From Pseudomonadota bacterium (lineage in GTDB: Bacteria > Myxococcota_A > Polyangia > Polyangiales > Polyangiaceae): DNA of 64,000 bases. The first letter of the stretch is position 1, and each line of letters starts with the position of its first letter. The DNA is taken from the NCBI GenBank assembly GCA_023398955.1, contig JAEWRL010000176.1, positions 8,859 to 72,858 on the forward strand, in the 5' to 3' direction. Shown in pieces: positions 8,245 to 16,517 of this stretch. The translations under genes and the position numbers were made by a program. The notes below the pieces were generated by a model. That model was not told the DNA's origin and searched no databases. It worked only from the letters and a program-made list of their open reading frames with translations.

Positions 8245-8867
8245 GGGTTCGTTCTCCTGCGAAGGTTCGACGCAGCTGCGCCCCCAGAGGTTCCCACCGC
8301 TCGCTGCACGGGGGGCTCGTCGTGCAGCGCACCGAGGAGCTCCAGCAATCGGGCTCTCGCGCGATTGAGCCTGGAACGAATCGTGCCAACGGGGACCTCC
8401 TCAATCGTCGCGATCTCATCGTAGCTCATCCCCTCGATCTCGAAGAGCACTAAAGGCACGCGGAAGCGAGGCTCGAGGGCTTCGATCGCCTTCCACAGGC
8501 GCCGCGCCTCGCGGCGGGCCGACAATGCCTCCTCCACGCCCGCGCTGTTATCGGGAGGTTCCGTCGTGAGCTCTTGCTCGGAGGCGCGGGCTCGCGCCTG
8601 ACGTCCGCGTCGAGAGTCAATGAAGGTCGTACGGGCGATGGCGTACAACCAGGTGGCGAGCCCGGAGTCGCCCCGGAAACCGGAAATGGAGCGGAAGGCC
8701 TTGATGAGAGCCTCTTGTGCCAAGTCGTCGGCCTCCGACCAGTCGCGGCTGAATGCAAACGCAAAACGTCGCAGGGACGCTATGTGCGGGTGCACTAGCG
8801 TCTCGAACGCCTGGGGATCGCCAGAACGTGCCAGCTCGAGGAGAACTCTGTCGATGGACGAGGACAA
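8241..8867 (-). CDS. ECF-family RNA polymerase sigma factor
   Basis: A 208-residue sigma-70-family ECF factor. Region 2 is at about 20-85 (AFETLVHPHIASLRRFAFAF, DDLAQEALIKAFRSI, ATWLYAIARTTFID). Region 4 is at about 125-185 (ALEPRFRVPLVLFEIEGMSYDEIATI..VPVGTIRSRLNRARARL), a complete helix-turn-helix. The first available start in frame is TTG at 8867; no ATG lies upstream in frame, so the start is non-canonical or the N-terminus is slightly shorter. It heads a minus-strand gene set with the anti-sigma-like protein, the TPR-barrel and two lipoproteins, and probably controls that operon. Confidence 0.9.
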   Translation of the reverse strand: MSSSIDRVLLELARSGDPQAFETLVHPHIASLRRFAFAFSRDWSEADDLAQEALIKAFRSISGFRGDSGLATWLYAIARTTFIDSRRGRQARARASEQELTTEPPDNSAGVEEALSARREARRLWKAIEALEPRFRVPLVLFEIEGMSYDEIATIEEVPVGTIRSRLNRARARLLELLGALHDEPPVQRAVGTSGGAAASNLRRRTNP

Positions 8868-9073
8868 CGTGCGAATGCAACCTGCCGGGCCGGCTCAAGG
8901 GCTCCTGCCCCTGGCAGCTTGTCTGACGTAGACGGCGCTGCGCGAGTTCCGCAAAGACCCAAGCGAGACCGCTCGCCACACATCTGCCGCCAAGCGTACC
9001 TCCAAAAGGGCGCCCACCGGCCGCTCAGCGAGCCCTGGCGAGGCCGCTGCTCAGTCGTCCGCTTACCACGGCA

Positions 9074-10918
9074 TCACTGATAACCCTTGGCTTGCAGGTT
9101 GAACAGGTGCGCGTACCTGCCACTGCGGGCCATGAGTTCGTCGTGGGAGCCTTCCTCAATGATCGTCCCCCCTTCGAGCACGACGATCCAGTCGGCCATA
9201 CGTACCGTGGAGAAACGGTGGGAGATGACGATCCCCATTTTGCCCTCTGCCAGGTTCCTGAAGCGCCGGAACACCTCCGCTTCGGCTTCCGCGTCCATGG
9301 ATGCAGTGGGTTCGTCCAGCACCAGGATGTCGGCGTTCTCCCGCATGAAGGCTCGCGAAAGGGCCATCTTCTGCCATTGACCAACGGAGAGCTCCCGCCC
9401 GTCCTTGAACCAGCGGCCCAGCTGCGTCTCGTAGGAGCGAGGGAGGGCCTCGATGAACGGCTGCGCCATTCCCACGGCTGCTGCCCGCTTCCAGCGCTCC
9501 CTGTCTCCGAAGGCCTCCACGTCTCCGGCGCCGATGTTCTCTCCCGCGAGCAGTTGGTACCGTATGAAGTCCTGAAAGATGACGCCGATGCGGCGACGCA
9601 GCGCCTCGGCATCCCACTCACGAGCGTCGAGTCCGTCGATGAGGATGCGCCCCTCGCTGGGCTCATAGAGCCGCGTCAGGAGCTTGATGAGGGTCGTCTT
9701 GCCCGCGCCGTTCTCGCCGACGAGAGCGAGCTTGGCCCCTGGCGCCACGTGCAGGTCGATGTTCCTGAGGGAGGGCCGCGTGTCACCTGGATAAAAGAAA
9801 CTGACCCTCTCGAACCGGATTCCATCGCCCGGGTCGGGGCCGCGGGTGGCGCTGCCCCTCTCGGGGGGAGGCGGGTGGTCGAGGTACTCATACAGATTGG
9901 AGAGGTACAGATTGTCCTCATACAGACCACCGATCGCTGAGAGAATCGCCGCCAGCGCCGCTTGTCCCTGTTTGAAGACGAGGAGGTACATGGTCATGTC
10001 ACCGAGGGTGATGGTGCCCGCCACGGCGCTCAAAACGATCCAGGCATAGGTGACGTAGAGGGCTGCAGCGCTGACGAGGCCGAGGAGGAAGCCCCAAAGG
10101 GTGCGCTTGAGGGTGAGCGCGCGGTCTTCCTGAAAGAGCTCCTCGAAGATGCGTCGGTAGCGCGCGAGGAAGAGCGGGCCGAGGCCGAAGAGGGCGACCT
10201 CCTTGGCGTTGTCCTCTCGTGCCAGGAGGGTTTCGAGGTACGTTTGCTTCCGTGTCTCTGGGGCGCGCCAGCGGAACAGGCGAAAGGCGTCGCTCGAGAA
10301 GCGCGTCTCCGCCACGAACACCGGCATGGCTGCCGCCACGAGGACCAGCACGGCCATCCCGGAGAAACCCAGCAGGAGTCCGCCGTAGGCGATGAGAGAG
10401 ATAGCGTTCTGGATGATCCCGAAAGCCCGTTTGACGAGGCTCAAGGGACGCGAGGATGCTTCGCGGCGCGCTCGCGTCATGCGGTCGTAGAACTCAGAAT
10501 CTTCGAAGTCCGCTAGCCTGAGCGTCAGCGCCTTCTCCAGGATGAGCTCGTTGACTCGCTGTCCCAGCAGGGCGCGCAGCAGCGACTCGCTCGCTGCCAG
10601 GCCGCGTTGTGCCGCTGCGAGCAGGGTCACCAAGGCGAACTCGAAACCCACGTAGCCTACGGCGCGAAGCTGGTCCGCTTCCGCGCCGCTTCTCGCGGCG
10701 AGCACGACGGCATCGACGAGGAGCTTGCCCACGTAGGCGATGGAAGCTGGCAGGAGCCCCGCCACCACGCTCAGGGCGAGGAGCCCGATCGTGATCCGGT
10801 GGCTCGTGGACCACACGAGGGACAAAGCGCGTCCCGTGTAGCGGAAGACGTCCAAAGACTGGCGCCAACGGACTCGCCCAGAGGTCGAAACGTGGGGCGC
10901 GGAGGCGGGGGCGATCAC
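9074..10918 (-). CDS. ABC transporter, fused permease and ATPase (exporter type)
   Basis: A 614-residue half-transporter that would act as a homodimer in the inner membrane. Residues about 30-340 form six membrane helices. The ATPase domain, about 365-605, shows Walker A GENGAGKTT, Q-loop VIFQDF, Walker B ADILVLDEP and the switch His in VISHRFST. The ABC signature is LSVGQWQK rather than LSGGQ, a variant seen in a subfamily of bacterial exporters. The substrate cannot be told; neighbours (pseudouridine synthase, RlpA, AgmX-like protein) do not help. The ATG at 10918 begins a plausible cytoplasmic N-terminus and lies 54 bp after the upstream gene. Confidence 0.9.
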   Translation of the reverse strand: MIAPASAPHVSTSGRVRWRQSLDVFRYTGRALSLVWSTSHRITIGLLALSVVAGLLPASIAYVGKLLVDAVVLAARSGAEADQLRAVGYVGFEFALVTLLAAAQRGLAASESLLRALLGQRVNELILEKALTLRLADFEDSEFYDRMTRARREASSRPLSLVKRAFGIIQNAISLIAYGGLLLGFSGMAVLVLVAAAMPVFVAETRFSSDAFRLFRWRAPETRKQTYLETLLAREDNAKEVALFGLGPLFLARYRRIFEELFQEDRALTLKRTLWGFLLGLVSAAALYVTYAWIVLSAVAGTITLGDMTMYLLVFKQGQAALAAILSAIGGLYEDNLYLSNLYEYLDHPPPPERGSATRGPDPGDGIRFERVSFFYPGDTRPSLRNIDLHVAPGAKLALVGENGAGKTTLIKLLTRLYEPSEGRILIDGLDAREWDAEALRRRIGVIFQDFIRYQLLAGENIGAGDVEAFGDRERWKRAAAVGMAQPFIEALPRSYETQLGRWFKDGRELSVGQWQKMALSRAFMRENADILVLDEPTASMDAEAEAEVFRRFRNLAEGKMGIVISHRFSTVRMADWIVVLEGGTIIEEGSHDELMARSGRYAHLFNLQAKGYQ

Positions 10919-10972
10919 TGGGGGAACCTAGCTCCCTCGCGCGAGGGTGGCAGCGCTGCAGTGTTTGCAGTG

Positions 10973-11881
10973 CTACTTGGGGGGCGCTTCCGGCGGCGTG
11001 CCGAGCCGCAAGGCGAAGACCAGCGGCTCCGTGGCGCCCGGGATATGCAGCCCTCTGACGACTCGGGTAGCGCAGGCGGTTACCTCGGGATCGGGGAAGC
11101 GGCTCTCGTACTCCTTGGCCTGCGTCACCTCCCCGGTTGCCCCGAACTCGACGAGGAGCGCGAGTCTGCCCCAGAGTTTTCCGTCGCGACTCAGGCCCTC
11201 CATGGCGCAGCGTGTGAGCTCCGCGCGCGCCGCAGACCAGCGTTCCTCGGCGCTGGGCGGTACTGGGGGAGGAGCCGCCAGCGGGGGCTCCGATCGCGCC
11301 GGCAGCGGAGCGTCGCCGGGCCACAGACGAATCCGGAGATCCGCGTCGATGCGCCGGGCAGGGAGCGTGCCGAGCCCGAGGGTCAGCGCTGCTCGCTGGA
11401 GACACGCGGCCAGCTCGCTGTCCGTGAGGCTCTCCAGGCCGCGCACGGCGCTGACACGGCCCGTCTGCGCGGCGGTCATTCGCACGCGGTAGTCGACGGT
11501 CATCTCCGGGTCTCGGCGTAAGGCGGCCTCGTAGCAGACGCGGAACGGCCAATAACCGACGGTTCGCGCGCGCGCTTCGACCTTGCGCCGCACGGCCTCT
11601 GGAGTCCCTTGCCTGTGCCAGGCTCCGACGATCTTGGCGTCAACCACGACTCGCGCCGCGGGATGGAAGCGCGGGCGACTCGACGGGTAATCGGGATCAC
11701 CCTTACCACCGATGTTCCAGCGCGCCAGCGCCTCCTCCCACAGGGATGCTTGCACGTCGCCCGCGGGCAGCGGGTGCAGCCCGACCCTAGTCGGGGGCTC
11801 GAGCTCCAGCGGGACCGGGCTCGCGGCGGCGAGGGTGAGCCCCGCCATCAGGATCAGGAGTCGAAGCGTTGGGAGCGGCAC
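10973..11881 (-). CDS. Exported protein with two AgmX/PglI-like C-terminal domains
   Basis: About 302 residues from the GTG at 11881, which opens a plausible signal peptide (VPLPTLRLLILMAGLTLAAASP). The open frame extends to 12007, but the extra 42 residues are Arg/Cys-rich and would precede the signal. Two regions match the pattern of the AgmX/PglI C-terminal domain known from Myxococcus gliding and TonB-like proteins: VCYEAALRRDPEMTVDYRVRM..TGRVS...AACLQRA, and LTRCAMEGLSRDGKLWGRLALLVEFGATGEV..TACATR. Each pairs a Cys-bearing helix with a beta-hairpin. It is probably periplasmic, with unknown partner. The upstream RluA-type gene ends about 119 bp before this start, or overlaps by 8 bp if the long form is used. 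Confidence 0.6.
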   Translation of the reverse strand: MPLPTLRLLILMAGLTLAAASPVPLELEPPTRVGLHPLPAGDVQASLWEEALARWNIGGKGDPDYPSSRPRFHPAARVVVDAKIVGAWHRQGTPEAVRRKVEARARTVGYWPFRVCYEAALRRDPEMTVDYRVRMTAAQTGRVSAVRGLESLTDSELAACLQRAALTLGLGTLPARRIDADLRIRLWPGDAPLPARSEPPLAAPPPVPPSAEERWSAARAELTRCAMEGLSRDGKLWGRLALLVEFGATGEVTQAKEYESRFPDPEVTACATRVVRGLHIPGATEPLVFALRLGTPPEAPPK

Positions 11882-11999
11882 CCTCGCACGATAGCGCGAC
11901 AGCGGCGCTTGGGCCCAGCTTTCGCACAGACGTCTGCGCAGCGCTCCGGTGTCCTCGCACGCGCAACACTTCTTGGCGCGCTGGTGGCGGCGTGAGCGC

Positions 12000-12920
12000 C
12001 TAGGCAAGCAGAGCGCTCACGTGGGCCAAAAAATCCGCCGGCGGAGGCCGCTCGAAAAGGAGGTCTTCTTCGCGAGACGGGTGGCGCAGTCCGAGGGTGG
12101 CGGCGTGTAGCATCAGGCGTGGTGCCTCGATGAGCGTACCTCGGTAGCGGCGCTGGTAGACCCTCTCGCCCACGAGGGGATGTCCTGCTTCGGCCAGGTG
12201 AATTCGGATCTGGTGCGTTCTCCCCGTCTCGAGGCGGCACTCCACCAGGGTGCTGTCTCGTAGCTCTCTCATAGGGCGCACGTGGGTGATGGCGCGTCGG
12301 CCGAGCCGCGGATTGTCCGTAGAGCCTCGCAGTCCATCGCCCCGGTTGGGTACGAGGCGAGAGTCGAGCGTGACGGCCTTCACGAGGCCATGAGCCACGG
12401 CCTCATAGCGACGCTGTACGGTGTGAAGACGGAACTGGTGTTTCAGGATGCGAAGCGCCGCCTGCGTTCGCGCGAAGACGAGCAGGCCGCTCGTCTCCTT
12501 GTCGATGCGGTGCACGACGTGGAGCGAAGCGTCTCTGCTCGAGCCGTGCCGCGCCCTCAGCACCGCCTGCAGGCGTTCGATGAGTGTGTCGCGTTCGTCC
12601 TTGTCATAGGGAACCGTGCTGATGCCGCTCGGCTTGTTGACGACGACGAGCTGGCTGTCGATGAAGACGATCTCGACGAGGGCTCGTTCCCGGCTCGCAG
12701 GGCGACCGCTCATGCGGACGACTACCTGGGCTCCCGGCTCGAGCTGCATCCCGGGATCGCAAGCGGGTTGCTCGTCGACCCACACCTTTCCGCTACGAAG
12801 CAGCCGCTTGACGTCGTTCCAACTCGCGCCAGGGTGGGCCTCGCGCAAGGCGCGGCCGAGCGCGGTACGGGTAGTCGTGACGGTGAACCCCCCGTCGCGG
12901 AACTGGTGACGCTGACTCAC
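12000..12920 (-). CDS. RluA-family RNA pseudouridine synthase
   Basis: About 306 residues. It isomerises specific uridines in rRNA or tRNA. An N-terminal S4-like domain (about 18-70: LGRALREAHPGASWNDVKRLLRSGKVWVD) is followed by the catalytic domain with VVNKPSGIST and the active-site motif HRIDKETSG, where Asp is the nucleophile. RTHQIRIHLAEAGHPLVGE completes the family signature. I chose GTG at 12920 because it overlaps the stop of the upstream rlpA-like gene as GTGA, which implies translational coupling; a TTG at 12932 would be the longer alternative. Which RNA site is modified cannot be read from the sequence. Confidence 0.92.
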   Translation of the reverse strand: MSQRHQFRDGGFTVTTTRTALGRALREAHPGASWNDVKRLLRSGKVWVDEQPACDPGMQLEPGAQVVVRMSGRPASRERALVEIVFIDSQLVVVNKPSGISTVPYDKDERDTLIERLQAVLRARHGSSRDASLHVVHRIDKETSGLLVFARTQAALRILKHQFRLHTVQRRYEAVAHGLVKAVTLDSRLVPNRGDGLRGSTDNPRLGRRAITHVRPMRELRDSTLVECRLETGRTHQIRIHLAEAGHPLVGERVYQRRYRGTLIEAPRLMLHAATLGLRHPSREEDLLFERPPPADFLAHVSALLA

Positions 12921-13480
12921 TGGGGGGCGCAATCGAGCACCTCGACCAGGACGGGTACCACCCCCGCTCGGATCATGTCGAGCTTCGTTGCTGCTGCCCG
13001 CGACAGGTCGATGATTCGGGTGCGCTTTCCAAAAGGGCCCCTGTCAGTGATCTGCACGACGACCGTCGGGCCTGCCGGTTGCCGGGTCACTCGCACCCAT
13101 GTGCCGAAGGGCAGATTGCGGTGGGCGGCGGTGAGCTGGCGCGGGTCGTAGACCTGACCGCTGGCGGTCCTGTTTCCTGCCAGCGCATCGCTGTAATAGC
13201 TTGCCTCGCCGGTATAGCGCGCGACGGTCCGTGCAGCGGGGCAAGCCGCAGAGGCGGCTGACGTCCGGTGTGGCCCACGAGGGACGACCGTCGTCTCGGG
13301 AGTCTCAGGAGTGTCGGGGGTTTCTGTCTCGACTGGCCTGCCCATCCGTTGCTCGGGAAACGGTGGAGGACCATTCGTGTGTCCAACCTGCCTGAAGTTC
13401 GCAGGTGCGCAGCTGCCGAGGCCAACTGCAAGCACCACGAAGCGCAGCCGCCACGAGGTTGCCCGGAGTCGTGAAGGCAT
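12917..13480 (-). CDS. RlpA-like septal ring lytic transglycosylase family lipoprotein
   Basis: 187 residues from the ATG at 13480, chosen because it begins a lipoprotein signal ending AVGLGSC. The longer frame to 13603 adds Pro/Arg-rich sequence before the signal. The C-terminal double-psi beta-barrel domain (about 95-185) carries the RlpA hallmarks: GEASYYSDALAGNRTASG, AAHRNLPFGTWVRVT, VVVQITDRGPF and IDLSRAAATKL. RlpA proteins cut or bind peptidoglycan strands lacking stem peptides at the division septum. No SPOR domain is present, as in many short RlpA forms. It is coupled to the downstream pseudouridine synthase gene by a 4-bp overlap. Confidence 0.88.
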   Translation of the reverse strand: MPSRLRATSWRLRFVVLAVGLGSCAPANFRQVGHTNGPPPFPEQRMGRPVETETPDTPETPETTVVPRGPHRTSAASAACPAARTVARYTGEASYYSDALAGNRTASGQVYDPRQLTAAHRNLPFGTWVRVTRQPAGPTVVVQITDRGPFGKRTRIIDLSRAAATKLDMIRAGVVPVLVEVLDCAPQ

Positions 13481-13888
13481 CGACCGAGGGAATCGGAAAC
13501 CACGGAGAGGCTGGCGGCGGAAAGGCAGGTGACGGAAGGTCAGGAGAGCCGGATGCCTCAGAGAGCGGCCAGGAGCGGGAGGGAGGTGTTTTGGGGACGT
13601 CACTCTGGATGCAAAGGCAAAGGGGAGGAAGGGCCGGTTGGCTCTCGGCCACCGAGACGGTCCGGGGGCGTTCTGTCTCCGCTGGAACTCAGTTTAGGCG
13701 CTCGTCACGAGCTGTAAAGCCGCCTGCGAAGGTGGTGCTCGGTGCTGGGACGCTCTGCGCTCCCAGTCGGCCATCGACCCCAGCGTCAATCGTGCTACCG
13801 TCGCGGCGCTCCGCCGTGATCTGCTTGGGTACGCGAGGCAACGATGCCCGAGCCCACGGCTTCCTCTGGCCCCGCGACGAGGTAGCGA
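13481..13888. other. 408-bp intergenic region between divergent genes
   Basis: It separates the rlpA-like gene (minus) from the sua5/yciO gene (plus). The overlapping short ORFs on both strands have biased, featureless translations. The region presumably holds the two promoters. I see no strong hairpin or clear promoter pair. Confidence 0.4.
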
Positions 13889-14497
13889 ATGCTTGTCGAA
13901 ATCAATCCCGACAACCCTGAACCTCGCAAGATTGCACAAGCGGTCGATGCCCTCGAGGCTGGCGAGATCATCGCGTACCCGACGGATACCTCCTATGGCC
14001 TCGGCTGCGACCTATTCAACAAGAAGGCAATCGATCGGCTCTACCAGATCAAGGGGATGGACCGCTCCCAGAAGCTCTCCTTCGTCTGCCAAGACCTCGG
14101 GGACGTGGCGCGCTATGGCATGATGCACGACCACGTCTACCGGGTGCTCAAGCGCTATCTTCCCGGCCCCTATACTTTCATTCTGGATGCCACGCGCGAG
14201 GTGCCGAAGGTCATCCAAACGCCGCGTAAGGCCGTTGGGATCCGCGTCCCGCAGCATGCGGTCGCCTTGAAGCTGACGCGGGAGCTCGGAAGGCCGATCA
14301 TCTCCACGACCGCCGCGCGCCACGGCGAAGACCCCACGCCTGACGCGCGTGAGATCGACCAGGCGTTTCGAGGGCTTGGGCTCGTGTTGGACGCGGGCGC
14401 GGGGGGCACGAGACCCAGCAGTGTCGTGGACCTGACCGGTCGCGAGCCGAAGGTGCTGCGGGTGGGTGCCGGGGACGTTAGCGAGTTCCGAGGTTAG
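13889..14497 (+). CDS. Sua5/YciO/YrdC-family protein (threonylcarbamoyl-AMP synthase-like)
   Basis: 202 residues with the YrdC fold. Family marks are GEIIAYPTDTSYGLGCD, IKGMDRSQKLSFVC, LPGPYTFIL, VGIRVPQH and the closing GTRPSSVVDLTG. True TsaC/Sua5 proteins make threonylcarbamoyl-AMP for the t6A37 modification of ANN-decoding tRNAs. The length and the KGMDRSQKLSF variant of the usual KRP motif are closer to the YciO branch, whose role is less clear. The ATG follows GAGGT. A ferredoxin gene lies 97 bp downstream on the same strand. Confidence 0.88.
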   Translation: MLVEINPDNPEPRKIAQAVDALEAGEIIAYPTDTSYGLGCDLFNKKAIDRLYQIKGMDRSQKLSFVCQDLGDVARYGMMHDHVYRVLKRYLPGPYTFILDATREVPKVIQTPRKAVGIRVPQHAVALKLTRELGRPIISTTAARHGEDPTPDAREIDQAFRGLGLVLDAGAGGTRPSSVVDLTGREPKVLRVGAGDVSEFRG

Positions 14498-14594
14498 CTC
14501 GCGATTCTCGGTTTGCGCAGATTCTGCGCGCGATGCTCAAGAGGAGTACGCCGAAGTGATTGCCCCCGCTTTGCGGCCACGGTAAATCGCGCGT

Positions 14595-14900
14595 GTGGCC
14601 TTCGTCGTTACCGGGAACTGCACCGGTTGTCGTTTTACGGACTGCGTCGCCGTCTGCCCCGTGGATTGCTTCCACGCGGACGACACGATGCTCTACATCG
14701 ATCCCGACGAGTGCATCGATTGTGCGGCGTGCGTCACCGAGTGCCCGGTGGATGCGATCTTCGATGCCAAGCTGCTCCCGGCCGACCTCCAGCGTTGGGC
14801 AGCCATCAACGCTGAGCGAGCGCCGGTCCTGCCCGTCGTGAGGGAGGAGCAGTATCCCCTACCAGGCGCCTTGGATCGTAAGAAGAAGCTCGGACACTGA
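14595..14900 (+). CDS. FdxA-like 7Fe ferredoxin
   Basis: 101 residues starting with GTG. The N-terminal half has the cluster ligands C9-x7-C17-x3-C21-P, typical of the [3Fe-4S] site of 7Fe ferredoxins, plus extra Cys at 12 and 25. The second half has C40-x2-C43-x2-C46-x3-C50-P for a [4Fe-4S] cluster. The C-terminal tail (LQRWAAIN...PLPGALDRKK) matches the helical extension of FdxA proteins. It is a soluble cytoplasmic electron carrier. It may serve the redox enzymes further downstream, but nothing in the layout proves a partner. Confidence 0.92.
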   Translation: MAFVVTGNCTGCRFTDCVAVCPVDCFHADDTMLYIDPDECIDCAACVTECPVDAIFDAKLLPADLQRWAAINAERAPVLPVVREEQYPLPGALDRKKKLGH

Positions 14901-14990
14901 CTGGCTCTCATGCCAGGAGGGAAGAGGGATGGGACACGGCCGTGCGAGAAGCGGGCGAGGGCCGCGCCCATTTAATCCGTGGCACCCTGT

Positions 14991-15488
14991 TCAGTGGTGC
15001 GCGCAGCCGGCGCCGTGTACGTGGCCGTGCTCACGCTCGTCGGTCGTGGCATCGCGTACGCTGACTACCTCGATGTCGAAAGTGAGCTGCTCCCCGGCGA
15101 GCGGATGATTCCGATCGACGGTCACGTGGTTGTCGCTGACCTCCGTTACCCAAAGGGGGACGAGCTCCCCGTCGGGCTGCTCAGCCGCGAATTGGATGCC
15201 CGGCTCGAGGGGCGCATCCTTCGGGAAGGCTTCCCGTGGGACCTCGAGCTCCCCGTCTGGATCGTGCTCTCCATAGCCATCTGCGGGCTCGATGACCGCA
15301 CGAAACCGGCTGCCGGCTGCTTTGCCCTCCATTTCTTTCTCGAGACCGGGGACGATGTTGCCCGCGCCGTGTAGGTACGGGAGGGGATCGGCGTCGGACT
15401 TGTCCAGGACGACTCCCGAAGAAGACGTCAGCGTGTAGTGAAAGGTAACTACCTTGCCAGTTGCGATTCGCTCGGAGGAGTCATTCAT
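14991..15488 (-). CDS. slyD: SlyD-type FKBP peptidyl-prolyl isomerase
   Basis: 165 residues. It catalyses cis-trans proline isomerisation and holds unfolded chains through its insert-in-flap domain. Visible marks are VTFHYTLTSSSGVVLDKS, YLHGAGNIVPGLEKEMEGK, PADGYGEHDP and the flap insert region about 85-135. The C-terminus is short and His-rich (HGHVHGAGCAHH), a reduced version of the metal-binding tail used by SlyD for nickel handling. It converges with the ferredoxin gene, 90 bp apart. Confidence 0.92.
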   Translation of the reverse strand: MNDSSERIATGKVVTFHYTLTSSSGVVLDKSDADPLPYLHGAGNIVPGLEKEMEGKAAGSRFRAVIEPADGYGEHDPDGELEVPREAFPKDAPLEPGIQFAAEQPDGELVPLWVTEVSDNHVTVDRNHPLAGEQLTFDIEVVSVRDATTDEREHGHVHGAGCAHH

Positions 15489-15842
15489 GCTCGCGGCCTA
15501 GCAGGCGATCGGTGGGTGCTCAACCGGGGAACTCTAGTGATTGCAGGGAAAACGCCGCAGTTCTAGTCGCAGTGCACGGGAACATACCCGGGCCCCGGGC
15601 CCTCCCCCGCGGCCACCAACCGAGGAGTCACCCCTGAGCTGCGTGTGCTCTGCGCAGGGGCGGAGTACGCGGCGCGCGCGTCACATCGTGACAGCCCGCA
15701 GAACCTGTTCTCGTCGCTAAGGATCTGGAAACCGCTAAAGCCAGTCTTGCCGTTCCTGGCGTCGGTCCCATGTAGTGGCTCTTGGTGAGAGTCGCGCGTT
15801 ATGGCAATTTGGGCGAACGGAGGCAGTGTCCACGAGCAACTC
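15489..15842. other. 354-bp intergenic region
   Basis: It lies between slyD (minus) and the hemerythrin-like gene (plus), so it holds divergent promoters. I see a short palindrome GTCAC-ATC-GTGAC near 15690 and a GC-only run near 15587-15600, but no gene and no convincing promoter pair. Its last 42 bases are in frame with the downstream gene (ATG at 15801) and could be coding if the longer start is used. Confidence 0.35.
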
Positions 15843-16286
15843 ATGGCGGACCCTATCGATCGGCTCGTCCGGGATCACCGCAAGCTGATGAACCTGATGT
15901 ATAAGCTCACGGTTGACGAAGCTGACGGGCCTGACATGTCCGCCGAGGAGATTCTCCGCGAGCTGGAGGAGGAGCTCGAGCTGCACTCCCGGCTGGAGGA
16001 GGCCCTGTTTCAGCCCGCCTTCGGGGAGTCAGACGGGGCAGCGCAGCGAGCGATGTACGAGCACCGCCGGGAGCACGATGAGGTAAACGAGGTGGTGGAG
16101 AGCCTTCGGCGGGTTACTCCCAATTCTCGGGAGTTCGTGCAGCGCGCCAAGCAGCTCGAGACCTACATCGCGGAACACGCCGAGCAGGAAGAGGCTCACC
16201 TATTCCCCCAGCTGCGAGAGCTGCTGAGCGAGCAGGAGCTCGATGCTATCGGCGCGAGTGTTCCTGAACGGCCTGAGAACGACTGA
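15843..16286 (+). CDS. Hemerythrin HHE-domain-like protein
   Basis: 147 residues from the ATG at 15843, directly before the conserved helix (DPIDRLVRDHRKLMNLMYKL); an ATG 14 codons upstream is possible. The spacing of His and Glu fits a di-iron four-helix bundle: DHRKLM, ELHSRLEEALFQP, YEHRREHDEV, then ETYIAEHAEQEEAHLFP. Such proteins bind oxygen or nitric oxide or handle iron, often in stress responses. Two heme-free NO/nitrite-related functions lie nearby (NirBD at 17916), which makes an NO-related role an attractive but unproven idea. No signal peptide is present, so it is cytoplasmic. Confidence 0.8.
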   Translation: MADPIDRLVRDHRKLMNLMYKLTVDEADGPDMSAEEILRELEEELELHSRLEEALFQPAFGESDGAAQRAMYEHRREHDEVNEVVESLRRVTPNSREFVQRAKQLETYIAEHAEQEEAHLFPQLRELLSEQELDAIGASVPERPEND

Positions 16287-16517
16287 GCTTGCCAAAACGA
16301 CGGCGGAGAGCTCTGGCCGAACAAGCGGTGGAAGAGCCGGTGAACAATCTCACCGAAGGACCGGCGAGGGCGGTCGCTATCGGACGTCGAGTCCAGTTCC
16401 ACACCGCTGTGCTCCCCAGATCCCAGTTCGACCCGGCTGACGGTTGCGGGTAGAGTCGCGGGAAAGCCCTTCTTGGCCCAGTCCACGCCGGCTTAGGAGC
16501 GAGGATCGGTAGAAACC

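Noticed and set aside
8868..9073. GGAAC...GTCT pair upstream of the first ECF sigma gene
   Set aside because: The spacing between GGAAC and TCT is only 13 bp, too short for an ECF promoter.
10494..11552. 352-codon minus-strand ORF overlapping the ABC transporter and AgmX-like genes in another frame
   Set aside because: It overlaps two supported genes and its translation is an Arg/Pro/Gly-rich out-of-frame shadow.
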